Shown: positions 35,894 through 47,739 of the stretch, one piece after another
Position numbering within the stretch: position 1 is the first letter of the stretch
How the letters are laid out: each line of letters opens with the position of its first letter
NCBI GenBank assembly: GCA_025093555.1
Contig: JAIWNF010000023.1
Span: 1-64,000, forward strand
Origin: Circinella umbellata
Taxonomy: Eukaryota > Mucoromycota > Mucoromycetes > Mucorales > Lichtheimiaceae
Length of the DNA: 64,000 nt
Reading direction: 5' to 3'
Position numbers and translations under genes: made by a program
Notes under the pieces: generated by a model
What the model saw: the letters and a program-made list of their open reading frames with translations, nothing else
What the model was told of the DNA's origin: nothing
The model's database searches: none

Positions 35894-38800
35894 ATTTGAA
35901 ATTTATATTATATATGTTGATCGCGTTCAGAAAATGAGGTGAGTCAAAACGTTAAAAAAATAAAAATAATAATAACTATACCCGCGGAAACGCAAGCGGC
36001 ATTTGTGTGGGTTGTTTCGTTATCCTTTAAAACACGTGACTTTTCCGCTGGTTTGTTTTCCAACTCCATCCAAGGAGAACAACCCTCCTTTTTTTTTTTT
36101 TTTACCCCACATATGTTTTCTAGGATGAAACAAAGAAATTCTTTAGTGGGTTATCATTATTTAAACACAATTCAGGATAACAAATAGTATTTATTACTAT
36201 AAGATTCGTTTTCATTGGAAAACTTTTTGTATATGATAATTAAGAAAAATAATATATCCCTTTTTTTTCCCTGTGATGCATAATGGTCGACATTTATCGT
36301 ATATATATAAGAAAGGATTGAAAATAGAACATTTATACTATATGTAGAACAGCTACCATATACATATTGATGACGTTTATGCTTATATAATTATCTCATT
36401 ATAAAGTATATAAGCATAATGAGGATTTATAGAGTTTTAATTCTTGTCAAAAAATATTCTTTATAATTTGAAGAGACGTTGCTATTTGTGTAACCTTTTT
36501 GTTCCTTTATAAACGTAAATAACCATATATGAGTAGTATTTTTCTTTAAAGAAAAAAAATATGCACTGTAAAGGGAGGTGGACCAAAAAAAAAAAAAAAA
36601 ATAGGAGATCTCACATACTATTTAAGCGTGAGAACGCATCATCATAAACGTACTTTCAGTGACGTATTTATTATTGTTTAAAATATTGTACACCCAAATC
36701 ATATATTTATTATAATGAAATAAATTGAATAGATAGTTTATAATGTTAATATAAACCTCTTCCATTCTAGAAAAGGCGGCACTATTAAGTTTCTGTTTTA
36801 ATGATGATAAACAATAACTATTACCAAGTAGTAAATTTTCCCAAGTGGCGTTATACTTTATCGATTTAGGTTTAATCGACTTTATATATTACAGCTTTTA
36901 AAAAATGTACACATACATCATACACATACGCATACATTTACATATAACAGGTTTTTTTTTATGAGACCATCCCTTTATGTCACTAACAATAAACAGGCTA
37001 TGATGAATAGGTAATAATAACAATGATAATGATCTACAATGACGATTCAAAGATAAGGGGAGTTTTTTAGTTAATTTTTTCTCCTTTTGCTTATCCGTGT
37101 CTCTATTCATGGGCCAATAGTTATAGCTGCTACATATTAGATAAAAGACAAGAAGGAGACACCGTAGTTTCACTTTTTTTTTCAATTGGATTGTTGGGTA
37201 GATCATCAGTTTTACAGGCTAGAATTCTAAAGGGGAATAAGGAAGAAATCTGAGAACACAAAGAAAAAAAAAACCTATAAGATTTTGAAACATCCGAAAA
37301 TTAACAAATAAAATGATTGTTGCTAATATTGATGATTTATTTGTTTATAACAAAAGCATCATATGATCTAACTTTAACCTTTTTCAAAGATATCAAATAA
37401 ATCTTTTGTTGTAAAAGGCTTTTTTTTTTTTACCGGGAACATACAATGAAATTTAGTTTTTTTCTTTTTTGGTTGATAAGAAAATGAAATTTCGTTAATA
37501 TCTGACAGTTCTCTATGTTCTTCTTTAAACAGGATATTATTACAATATAAATTAATTAGCTTTAATGAAAAAAATTGTATTTAGCATAAATAGACATGTT
37601 TGGTTATTATTCCTCGGACGAGTCATTTAAAAAAGAAGTAACCAAAAAAAAAAAAACATTTTGATCTCCTGGTTACACTTAGAAGAGCTCAGATGGCTTT
37701 GTTAATCCCTGTGTAATAATAACTTATGTGTACTACAAGGACCAACACTTTTTTATATAAGACATCGTTATTTCTAGTAATACAAGATATTATTTGTCCA
37801 ATATTTTGATTTATTGGCTACCTGACAAAAAGGTAATTATAAAAACTAGATTCCATTTGATGCCCTGCATTAAAACCAATGATATAAGAAAGTAGCATAT
37901 ATACTATTACAATTTGTTTTCACAACTTTCTGTTTTTTTTTGTTATCTAAACTAGCATAAAAAAAGAAACTTTGTAGATCCGAGAGATGCATAGGAAATA
38001 AAAGAAAAATATTTTAGATTAATTAATATGTAGTGATAGAACATGCGGATAATTCTATTCATAAAATACATGGTAACCATACGTGATTATTTGCCAACAA
38101 AAAAAAGTCATCTGTTTTACTGTGATAACTGTAAGCATTTAATATGTTTTTATAGAAAGCAAAACATTTATACCTAGTTTAACTGAAAAGAAAAAATTAA
38201 AACGACATGAAATCAACAATACGTAATTGTCGGTTTTATTCTTCTTTGGAAACAATTATGTACGTATTTCCAATCTTTATTTTGAATAAAAACAAAAAAA
38301 AATCCATTGATCCACAAGAAATATTCATACAACAGCAGTAATTCCATCCGTTCGTTACCATTTTAAGCACGTAACATAAAAAACCTTTTTTTTACTATAA
38401 TCAAATTTTAATATATATTTTTTGCGACTTGTTCTAGCCACATTTATTACTTGTTAATACAGACACAAACCCCAATACATCTGACTTCTCAATTTACAGT
38501 ATATATTATATATACAGTAATATGTATGCACATATCACGCATCATCACAACAGCAGATCTTTTTATGCAAATACGTAGTCTAACTTTTTTTTATTTAATA
38601 TTTGGACGAGTTTATATATAATTGGTATATATTTATTATTAATCAACGTGTAAAATGGTATAGACATTTACAATCATATTTTACATATATATTTTTATGT
38701 CTGATGATCACAAATAATCATCCAATATATCTTATCTTCTTCACCATTCTTATTATAATATTATATTAAAAGAGTTTATTTAAAAGTGAGGTTTTGATAT

Positions 38801-39240
38801 GATACGTATAAGAAAATACACAAATGGTCAATGGTAAATAAAAATGGTACATACGTACTAAACTATTCTTGTCTTTTTTGGACCAGTTAAATGGAATCTA
38901 GACAACATTTTGGAAGTGAGCCATTTTTTTTTAGATAAACATCAATAAATACCGTTACAGTATAGCACTCTATATAATAAATCGCATAAAAATGTATTAG
39001 CACCTAAGTGGTATTTAAGATAGAAAATAAAACAAAACAAAAAAAAACTTTCTCCCCAGCGTTTTGTAATCACGATATATTGGGTTAGCAAAAAAAAAAA
39101 AAAAAAAAAACAAGCACATACATTTACTATTTTCTCTTCTCTTAACATAACAAAAATGCAATATTGTAATGGCAATAGATACATGTTAATAATGTGTTAT
39201 TTTTGAATTTCTATGTACTAAATATTTGAATATCTATGAT
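35894..39240. other. Gene-poor AT-rich tract, first part
   Basis: LSM2 promoter at the left edge, then many A and T homopolymers of 10-19 bases (for example 36583-36601). I see no coding frame, tRNA or terminal repeat with support. Confidence 0.55.
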
Positions 39241-39247
39241 TTATTCC

Positions 39248-40035
39248 TTTAATCTGAATCCGATTTTACGTAGGTCAAAGTAAATTCAATACGTACGTAT
39301 TAGGTATAAAATAATCTGTTATTGGATAGATATGAGTTTCACTATGTACCATGTGAAAGTGAATCTAGTCCCAAGAGAAATCAAATCCAATTTCATATAA
39401 AGTAAAATCTGGTTACAAGTAAGAGTGGACTTCATTAAACATCTGCGAACTTAGTTAATCTTCCCTGTTTAAACTTCTGGTAATGATTTATTTAAGAAAA
39501 TAATAACAATGAGAATAATAAAATAATAATAATAAAGAATAAGCTATAAATATCGTCACGTACCGTTCGAATCGTAATTAATAAAATAAAAAAGAGAATA
39601 TAAGGAATTCCGAGTAAAAGACTCAAGGAATAAGGAAAGTTATATCAATAACTTATTCAACAAGGAGAAATAGGTTGGTTTGGATAACCAGCAAACTCAA
39701 CCGATCAAATAGTCGGGAAAAGAGTTTATTCCAATAAAAATGAAAGAGAGTGAACTGATTGCTATTGATTGTCTTTTTAAGGACAGGAAAAGCCTATCCT
39801 TTCTACACTATTTATTTGATTATCTACGTAACTCGTTAGTTTGAATTTGATTTTAGGTAAAAATGAACCTAGTATTAGGGCAAAATTCGGTCCAATTTCA
39901 GGTAAAAACGAATCAATGTTACGAGTAAAAGATCAACTTTATTGGATAAAGGTAACTTAATTATTTCATTGTAAAACTTCTGGTATTGATTTGAGTTAAG
40001 AAAATTAATCGTGATAATAATGATAATAAGAATAA
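39248..40035. repeat. Diverged direct repeat, two copies about 0.5-0.6 kb apart
   Basis: AAACTTCTGGTAATGATTT (39471) matches AAACTTCTGGTATTGATTT (39973), each followed by TTAAGAAAAT and an AATAAT-rich run. Upstream, GAATCCGATTTTACGTAGGT (39257) resembles GAATTTGATTTTAGGTAAAA (39843). This could be a decayed duplication or old LTRs of the coding fragments to the right. Confidence 0.4.
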
Positions 40036-40315
40036 AAGAAACAACAAAAAAGATATAATAGAGAGGGAGAGAAAAGAGCAAATAGGGGAAGAATATGAAA
40101 AGAGAGGTAACATATCCTCGGGTTTCAAAAGTTCATGTCTCGTGAAGGTAGTACGTACATGAGGAAAGCCGACTCTAATCAGATTACTATAATAGTTATT
40201 GAGTAAAAAGCGCAAATTATTGTCACCAGTGATATAAGTATTATGGATATGGATCGTGATGTAGTTGTAACTGAGTTCTAGCGTTCTTGATCATCTTTCT
40301 ATTTCCGCAAAAGCG

Positions 40316-40708
40316 TCAATACGTAGTCTGTAAGTGATGCGGTTTGCAAGGAGTTTTCTCGCCAGTACGTAATGTTTTATGTAATAATTTTAACCGGGTC
40401 ATTTTAAGGTTTACGACCTGGTGGACGACGAGTTCGAAGTAAAAGCCAACCACATTGTAAAGCTCTTTAGTGTCTGTGAATTTCAATGGAGGTATAAAAT
40501 CTGGATCATTTTGACGAAATAAGATGTTCCCATTCTGTTCGACAATCAATTCTGGTATGACTTGGCTCTTTTCCTGATTCCAAGTGTTTGTGTTAGGAGA
40601 TTCTTCTTCGGGGGAATCCCAGCCAGTTATTTTTACATAATATTGTTCAGAGGTCTCTGTAAACGACTCAAGGTGTGAGTTGAGGAAGGAAAAAACGGGG
40701 CGGATCAT
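40316..40708 (-). pseudogene. Chromodomain-like coding fragment
   Basis: A 130-codon frame from ATG 40706-40708. Residues about 22-57 read EQYYVKITGWDSPEEE, then NTWNQEKSQVIPELIVEQ, matching the pattern of a chromodomain (Y-x-V-K, G-W, T/N-W-x-x-E, P-E-L-I). Chromodomains end the integrase of Ty3/Gypsy chromoviruses and also occur in HP1-type proteins. The remaining 70 residues are unrecognised, and no integrase or RT precedes it. A decayed retroelement remnant is the likeliest reading. Confidence 0.45.
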
Positions 40709-41294
40709 GGTAAAAAAAAAAAAAAGTAGAATGCCGTTTTTGAGCTGTCAGATCAACGCCTTTCTATACAGATTTTCAGATAGTACCAGTTCCTTGATGT
40801 GTGTGTCTTTTTCATCATAGCAAGAATAGTATCAGTTTATGGGGTTGATTCCATTTTCGAAGGTAGTTACAAGAGTTTTTGTATGGCCTTCCAATACAGT
40901 GGTATCTAGAAGAGTTCCAGATTTTACTCCTAAGCGACATACTAAGGATTTAATGATCATTTTTATCTACTATCCCTTGTACGTATATACATTAATATTA
41001 TAATTTGACAGATTTGCGCAAGAGTAGTTCGGCACTATGGTGGTTGATGCGCAAGGGTTATTGAAAAATGAAAATTTATGTCGATATTTTGTGAGCTTTT
41101 AGTTATTTCTTTTGTTTTTATTATTCATTTATTAGTTGATCTTGATTACGACCGTTATGAGTTAAAATATATATTATTATTGTATTTTTCTTTATTTTTT
41201 TTTATAGTTTGTTATTGATACGTATGAGAGTAAAATTTGGAGCTTATATAAATTAAATTGATAATAAGTAATTGCTTTAATTCGATTACTTTCG

Positions 41295-41813
41295 TCAGTT
41301 GTCTAAATTGGTTTCTGGGTTTAGCAGCTCTTCTGATGAAGCTCCATTTGCTTCTAAGATTTGTTTTGTTTCTTTTGTGAATTTTCCTTTAATAAATCTA
41401 CTCAAATTATCGGAACCGGAGATCTCGTTTGCTATACTTTTGATTAGTTCCTCTCGGTTCTTCTTTATGTTTGCACGGTATGCTTCATACCAAACTAGGT
41501 CTTGTATCAATGATTGCGTGTATGGAGACAGCTTTAGTTCTGTCATTAGTTGTAATTGATCCTCTAGCCCGCTTAAAGTATCTTCACTTCTGGAGTTAGG
41601 TTCGTCCGATGTCATAGCTTCTGCATTACTAGCTGCCGTTTGTTTTTGGAAAACCGATTTGGTAGTGGTTGGAGCAACCAGTGCATCCATACTATTTAAG
41701 ATAAGGTCAATATTATCAATGGAATCATCAGTAATGACGGGATTCGAATTTTGAATGGTTGCTTCTGGGAATATCCCATCTTCCAAGTCGTTGGTTTGAT
41801 TGTAGTTATTCAT
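41295..41813 (-). CDS. Unrecognised acidic 172-aa protein
   Basis: An uninterrupted frame from ATG 41811-41813. The N-terminal half is Asn/Asp/Ser-rich; the C-terminal half is predicted helical (LEDQLQLMTELKL, LVWYEAYRANIKKNREELI). The frame extends upstream to 42014, but the residues there look non-coding. On the same strand and ~590 bp upstream of the chromodomain-like fragment, it could be a gag-like piece of the same decayed element or an orphan gene. I know no family for it. Confidence 0.4.
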   Translation of the reverse strand: MNNYNQTNDLEDGIFPEATIQNSNPVITDDSIDNIDLILNSMDALVAPTTTKSVFQKQTAASNAEAMTSDEPNSRSEDTLSGLEDQLQLMTELKLSPYTQSLIQDLVWYEAYRANIKKNREELIKSIANEISGSDNLSRFIKGKFTKETKQILEANGASSEELLNPETNLDN

Positions 41814-42826
41814 GATGATGATGTCTTGCAAAAGGTTTCGACGATCAGTGATAGAATTAGAAGTAAAAGAAGGTTTGAATTGTATGTAAATGACATAATA
41901 GTGTACGACCCTGCTTTTATACACTCTCTGATTGTAACTTATCGCTCGCATCAACTTACAAAGTTCGCTCATAAAAAAAAATATCTTGGATAAAATAGGA
42001 AGTAATTGATGCATACAACTAATGGTGAGAGGAACAAGTATATATGATTTTATTTCTATAATTGTTTAACATTTATTTATATAACCACTATAGTGGTAGT
42101 TCGGATATGCCTCCTTATTTTTTTGTATTGAGTTTCGAAATATTAAAACGTAGAAGTGAAGGTGAAATTGAGGGGTTTTCTTTCGTTCATCAAGTAGTAT
42201 ACATACCAACCGTAGAAACATACTCAATCATATTATTAATCCTTTCCCTTTATATGAAAAAAAATAATTTCATGGTGTGAAAGGCTATTCAGTATTTAAA
42301 AAAAAAATGCACGCTATTTTATTATTAAAATCCTACTTGACATAATATAGTGATACTTTATTTATATCAGTTGTAAACTTTTATTAAAAACACAAACATT
42401 GCTGGTTTATCGAACAAGAATCTTTCAAGATGACCGCAGTAATCTTTCTCAATGGAACCCTTTGCGTGCTACTTATATATATAAATGAACTACAAACGTA
42501 ATTGTTTTGTATACTAAGAAAAAAGGAAATACAAGTAGATGACAACTTATTTTATTACTTACTCCTTTTTCCGTAGTTGTTGTTGTACATGTCTGTAGTA
42601 CATTAATCTTGAATTTTGTCTGTCTATCATCACAATAAGTAGTATGTAGATGTTTATTGTCGTGTATAGATACTTATAAAACCCCTATTTTATTTTTACA
42701 TACTATACAACACCATCAAATATTTTAATGGCGAATGATTATACATATATGCTGCAACCTAAATTCAGGAGAAGAATATTTTGACTATCGATCACAGTAC
42801 GTATTAGGAGAAAAAAAATGTTAAAA

Positions 42827-42836
42827 TATATAAAAG
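42827..42836 (+). promoter_or_regulatory. TATA box of the small secreted-peptide gene
   Basis: TATATAAAAG about 74 bp before the ATG, followed by a pyrimidine-rich TTTCTCACTCGCTTC stretch near the expected transcription start. Confidence 0.5.
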
Positions 42837-42909
42837 AAACTCAAGAATATTGTTCACTATAGTTTACTGAAGTTTCTCACTCGCTTCAAGAAAGTATAAT
42901 TACTATATT

Positions 42910-43089
42910 ATGTACACCTTTATTAACCCAAGCGTCATACTCGTTGTTGTTTTAGCTTTTTTAACATTTTCTCACTCAGTTCATGCTGAACCGCCAGCTG
43001 GCGGAGGAGGCGCTTCGTATGGACAAGGAGAACCCTCCGGTTGCAATACTAAAGTGGAGCCAAACGGTTCGACAACATGCGTTCCGTAA
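42910..43089 (+). CDS. Small secreted Gly-rich peptide with two cysteines (59 aa)
   Basis: ATG 42910-42912 to TAA 43087-43089. Residues 1-26 form a textbook signal peptide: a short polar start, the hydrophobic core VILVVVLAFLTF, and a cleavage site after VHA. The mature ~33 residues begin EPPAGGGGASYGQGEPSG and hold only two cysteines (C45 and C57), which could make one disulfide. G+C content jumps relative to the surroundings, and a TATA box sits upstream. The stop overlaps a GTAAAG donor at 43085; a matching TAG acceptor at 43181-43183 would splice out 99 bp and end the protein VPL instead of VP. No family is recognised: an effector, pheromone-like or wall peptide are all possible. Confidence 0.6.
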   Translation: MYTFINPSVILVVVLAFLTFSHSVHAEPPAGGGGASYGQGEPSGCNTKVEPNGSTTCVP

Positions 43090-43190
43090 AGAAAAAAACC
43101 CTATGATAACATACTTTAAACGTTTATTGTTATTATTTTCATGGATAGAGAATGATAATATAATCTTTTTCCCTTTATTATAGTTTATAA

Positions 43191-46100
43191 TGAAAACATT
43201 TTTTTAAAAAATTGTGGAGATTATTTCCCTTGATTCGTCTTATTTTCTTTGACGTAGACTTCTTATACACACTACTAAATAAGCACTCTTCTGTTGCTAT
43301 ATCTCATAAATGTGTAAAACTACCTAAATATATTTTGACCAAATTTTGAAATCATATTTACTATGTTACCGTAACTGAAATATTTTGTGGGTTATTAAGC
43401 TCCGTCTCTGTGTATACGAGAGTCAGATTAGTTTATACATAACACCACGCGATATATATATATTTTCCATGACGAAATGACAGGTATTTTCCAAGAAAAT
43501 GTTGCATATCAGTTTTGATTTTCATCTTCTTTACACGTTTTGTTTTACATAGGTTAAGTAGATTACATATATAAGGCAAGTATCTGATCATTTATAAGTA
43601 TAAATTTACTACTGTATTTACCTTTTGTGTAAACAAGTAATGAATGTCTTACTCTTCTTTTGTTAAAATATACTATACTGTACTGTTTTGTTGTAATTCT
43701 TATAAGTAATTGGATCTAGAAGCGGGGCATACCATAGTTAGAAAGCCACATCATCACTTAAGAATCTTCTACAAGTCGACCTTAATTAAGTTGCTGTACT
43801 AGGGTATAATATATACTTCGGTAAGGCGTAGTAGTGCATACATGCTACTTCCTGGCCTGGCATCAAATGTAGGGATAAAGAAAAGCGATAAGATATCTTG
43901 GTATTTCAATAATAAAATAATCTTTCCACTCAACAAAGTTGCTGTGATGTTGGATTTTTGACGAACCAATAGCCATACCTATTTTTCATTATTGCTTATA
44001 GCTTCAAAAACAGCTGCAACAATACTTAATAATTCGAAGCTTTCTTGTTTCAATTGTCCCTTTAGGTTTTTATTTACTTAAACTTCTGGTACTTAAAATG
44101 CTCTTCTCAATTTATATTAAACAAAGAACATTGTGGAGCACCATTGCATGGTAAAGATTATTCAGAAGGTGTCGTATAAAAATGTTAGTTGAAGTCAGGC
44201 TAATATTAGTGATTGAGGCTCAATATCATATATTAATATCAATGGTATATTTAATTTTTTAATTGACTTTCTTCAAGAGAAATGGGTCATAAAAATTATA
44301 TGTAATCACTTCACCTGTTATAAGGATACAGTATGTGTTGTGGTATCCATCAGCACCTTAAATTTTCTCAGTATATAGTACCTCTAAAAGAGCATTTCTT
44401 CGTAACATGTAAAAAAAAAGAAACGTAACTTTACTTTTCGAATTAAGAGAAGTCATGCTAGAAGAGACAAAAAAAAGAAAAGAGCGAAAGACTACGTAAC
44501 AAAAAAAAATGAGTCAGTTTTATTATGTACGTTCTTTTCCATCTAATCATGTAAATTACTTTGATATAGTTCTTTCAGCATGATATTTACATATAGGGGC
44601 TAGGTCTTTTTTTTTGATAACATGGAAAGAATTTTATTTGGTTACTGAAAACTTTCAAAAAAATATTCTTAACATATTTCTAGTATCACATCAACATAAT
44701 AGTATATGTATTATAAAAACAGTATGAACAGGTATGTTCATATAGAATATATACTGGTGGGGGGTGGGGGATCAAAGTGCATGATTTACGTATGCGCCGC
44801 CTGACAGATGGATTTTAAGGAGGTCGATAAAACTTTTAAAATTGAACGTGAGATTACGTATATAAATATCGCTGCTACTTGTACAGTAAGAAAAAGTTAG
44901 AAAGTTGTTGTAGATTAAAAAATGGTAATTATGCGTAAATGTTCTACGTATTTATAATACTAACAACGATTTTATACGTAGAATAAAAAGGGTATATATT
45001 AAAAGATTATATGCTAGCTCAACATACCCGTCGGGTACAAATAAATAAAATGATGTAAATTATTTTGAGCTGATAAGACTACTTTAGCATGCACGGAGAG
45101 TATCCCAAAAAAAAAAAAATAAAGATTGATAGAATCAAACTTCGAACTCTTATGTACAATCTTTTAAAATGCTCTACCAGATATGTTACCGTATAATTAG
45201 CGAATAACCTTTCTGCATAAAATTTAAATCGGTCTTTTTCTTTACTCTTTGGTATTTTTTTAATGCTACATTATGCAAACGTAAATGTTGAAGTTCTTGC
45301 CACGGAATACCAGCCTATACTGTATCTTTGCCCTTCATCGCTGGTAAATTATTGGTGCCAGTTGTTACTAGTTAAAGACAATCTTAGGCAAAATAGATAC
45401 GCATTATATTTTGAAAAAATCATAAAGAAATGTAGTGGTGACTACAATTAACCTATTAAGATAAAGAAATTGTTATGTTAATTTTTACATGTTGATACGT
45501 ATCAGTTTTTTGTAATATTTTTTATGGGTAGCTTTCAGAATCAAGAGAAGATAATAATTTGAAACAAGTTCTTGTATAATCTGGTGCTCATGAATTCGTC
45601 CTACAGCATCCAATGAACAATTATTTTTTTATATGAGTACACTACTCCAAGCTACAAAAATAATGCTCAAATTTTAATTACACACTTAACAGCAATAAAA
45701 AAAACGTAGAGTATGTTACTTTTTTTTTTTGCTGGCAATGATTGTTACGTAATAGATGGACAGTTTCTTTATAATCCCGAATAAGAACTACATCACCAAG
45801 GTCGTTTTCTGGTACATATATCATAGAGGTGTTATATACTATATTTTCCTTTTTTAGCCTGCTTGCGCAAGATACCAATTGGTGCAGAATTTTTTATCAC
45901 AGGAAAAATTTAATGCAATACTATTTTGTACGTGCGTAGATTTTAATTGACGTAATGCTCATTTGATGTATTATGATAAATGTCCTTTCTGTTTCTGCTT
46001 TGTCTTGTTAGCCTATGTTATTAAGTCTAGAGATTATCATAATAAACGATATTAAATGTATTTCTAGTGATTTACAGACTATATATACACGTATGAGGTG

Positions 46101-47466
46101 AAAAAAGAATTTGTTCTTTTTATTGTACTACTTCGACAATACATATGATGTTTCAATATGGAGTATGAAACAAATACCAAAAAAAAAAATTGCATTATTT
46201 ACTATTACCAAAGAAAAAGAGGGTTAGCGAAAAGTTAAAATGTATCCTTCTTGCTTCTTCTTTTTTCCCCATCATCTTCAAATTAACGTAAAACTATATT
46301 TCTTATAGAGAATAATAGTCAGCATATTTCTTCTTGTCAAATTCAATAAGCAGCAGAAAAGACAAAATTATAGGTAGTATCTTATTTTTTTTTCGTTCAT
46401 TTTCTCCGAGATATTTATATTTTAACCATTACTTAGTACAGCTCTGTTAATCCATTATGTTATGTATGTGTAAATTATATGCTACTTTGACGAGGACAAG
46501 CTATCTTAGTATACTTAGCATTATAGGATATACCTATCTGAAAGAATAAATTCCCTTTATACTATAAAACTGTCAAGTATGATATCAATATCGATCTTCT
46601 CGAAGAATGCAAACCAGTCAAAACACTATGTGTTGATACTGTAATGGGGCTTTTTAATATTTAGTAAAGAAGAAAAAAAGTGACCTGTATGATATAATTT
46701 TTTCGTCCTATTTTTAAAACAGGATGGATAAATATAATTCGAATGAACTATCGGATCATATGACGAGCATCATTCGCTTATCATTCTAAAAATATATTAA
46801 ACAACCAAGTGAGTAGATTTAATATCATTTACTATTTTTATATATAACCAATATCCCCCAAAGTAAAAAAAAATCCCAATTTTCTTTTCATTGCTTTGTT
46901 AATCGATGTTTCCCCTCTTTCATTCACCGATAACCGAACTTTTAGGTACCAGTACATTTTTCAACATAGAGTAGCTCTATACTTTTTTCTATTGATTTCA
47001 AATACTAGTTGACATGGTCCACTTAATATACAACAGGATCTAATATTACCTTTTTAGTCATAAATATATAGGTATGAGCAATAAACCATTTAATTCGTAA
47101 ATTAAAATTTCATGCCATTCCAAATATTACAATAAGAAGTCGTATTCATTTATACTATACACGGCGGTAAACTATAATACGTAATAATGTACTATAATCT
47201 TCTTGGTTGATGAGAAAGGGGGGGGAGAGATATGATAATACATATACATGATAGTTCCAAATAAAAAAGTAAAAAGTAAACTCTTCTACATATATTGATA
47301 TATATGTATCACTTATCGTAACGACACATTGGCAATGGTCTATATTATAATCAAGCATATTGCATAAAAATCAAAGAGAGTAAAAGGAAGAACGTACGTA
47401 CCGTTGCGTGTATCAAGACAAATCAGCAATTATCCGAGTAATAGGGGAGTAAACGATAATATATAC
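43191..47466. other. Gene-poor AT-rich tract, middle part
   Basis: No supported gene. At 45127-45185 (minus) TGGTAGAGCA followed by GAGTTCGAA resembles a broken tRNA, with non-pairing stems. A third copy of AAACTTCTGGTA lies near 44080. A G-rich GGTGGGGGGTGGGGG stretch is at 44757-44771. Confidence 0.5.
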
Positions 47467-47739
47467 ATGACAAAAAACGATATGTTATTATTAACTTTTT
47501 TTCTTTTTTACTCGTTCCTCGCGACATTGCTGATCGTTTTAAACACGATTCTTTTGCAATTATTATGCAAAAGCAATAAGGAGAAGCCAGCCACAAGAAT
47601 TACGTATCTTACAAACAAAATGCCGCGCCATAAAGTTGTCAACCTTGTTTTCAGGAAGATCGTATTATACTACGATGATTTTTTAATAAGGCATGACCAT
47701 TTTGGAAAATCAAAAATGTCTGTGCATTTCTATTGTTAA
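47467..47739 (+). CDS. Possible small single-pass membrane protein (90 aa)
   Basis: From ATG 47467, residues about 6-30 are strongly hydrophobic (MLLLTFFLFYSFLATLLIVL), followed by a basic stretch (KSNKEK, MPRHK) and a stop after FYC. The topology is that of an N-terminal anchor. No family is recognised, and a chance frame in AT-rich DNA is a real alternative. Confidence 0.25.
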   Translation: MTKNDMLLLTFFLFYSFLATLLIVLNTILLQLLCKSNKEKPATRITYLTNKMPRHKVVNLVFRKIVLYYDDFLIRHDHFGKSKMSVHFYC

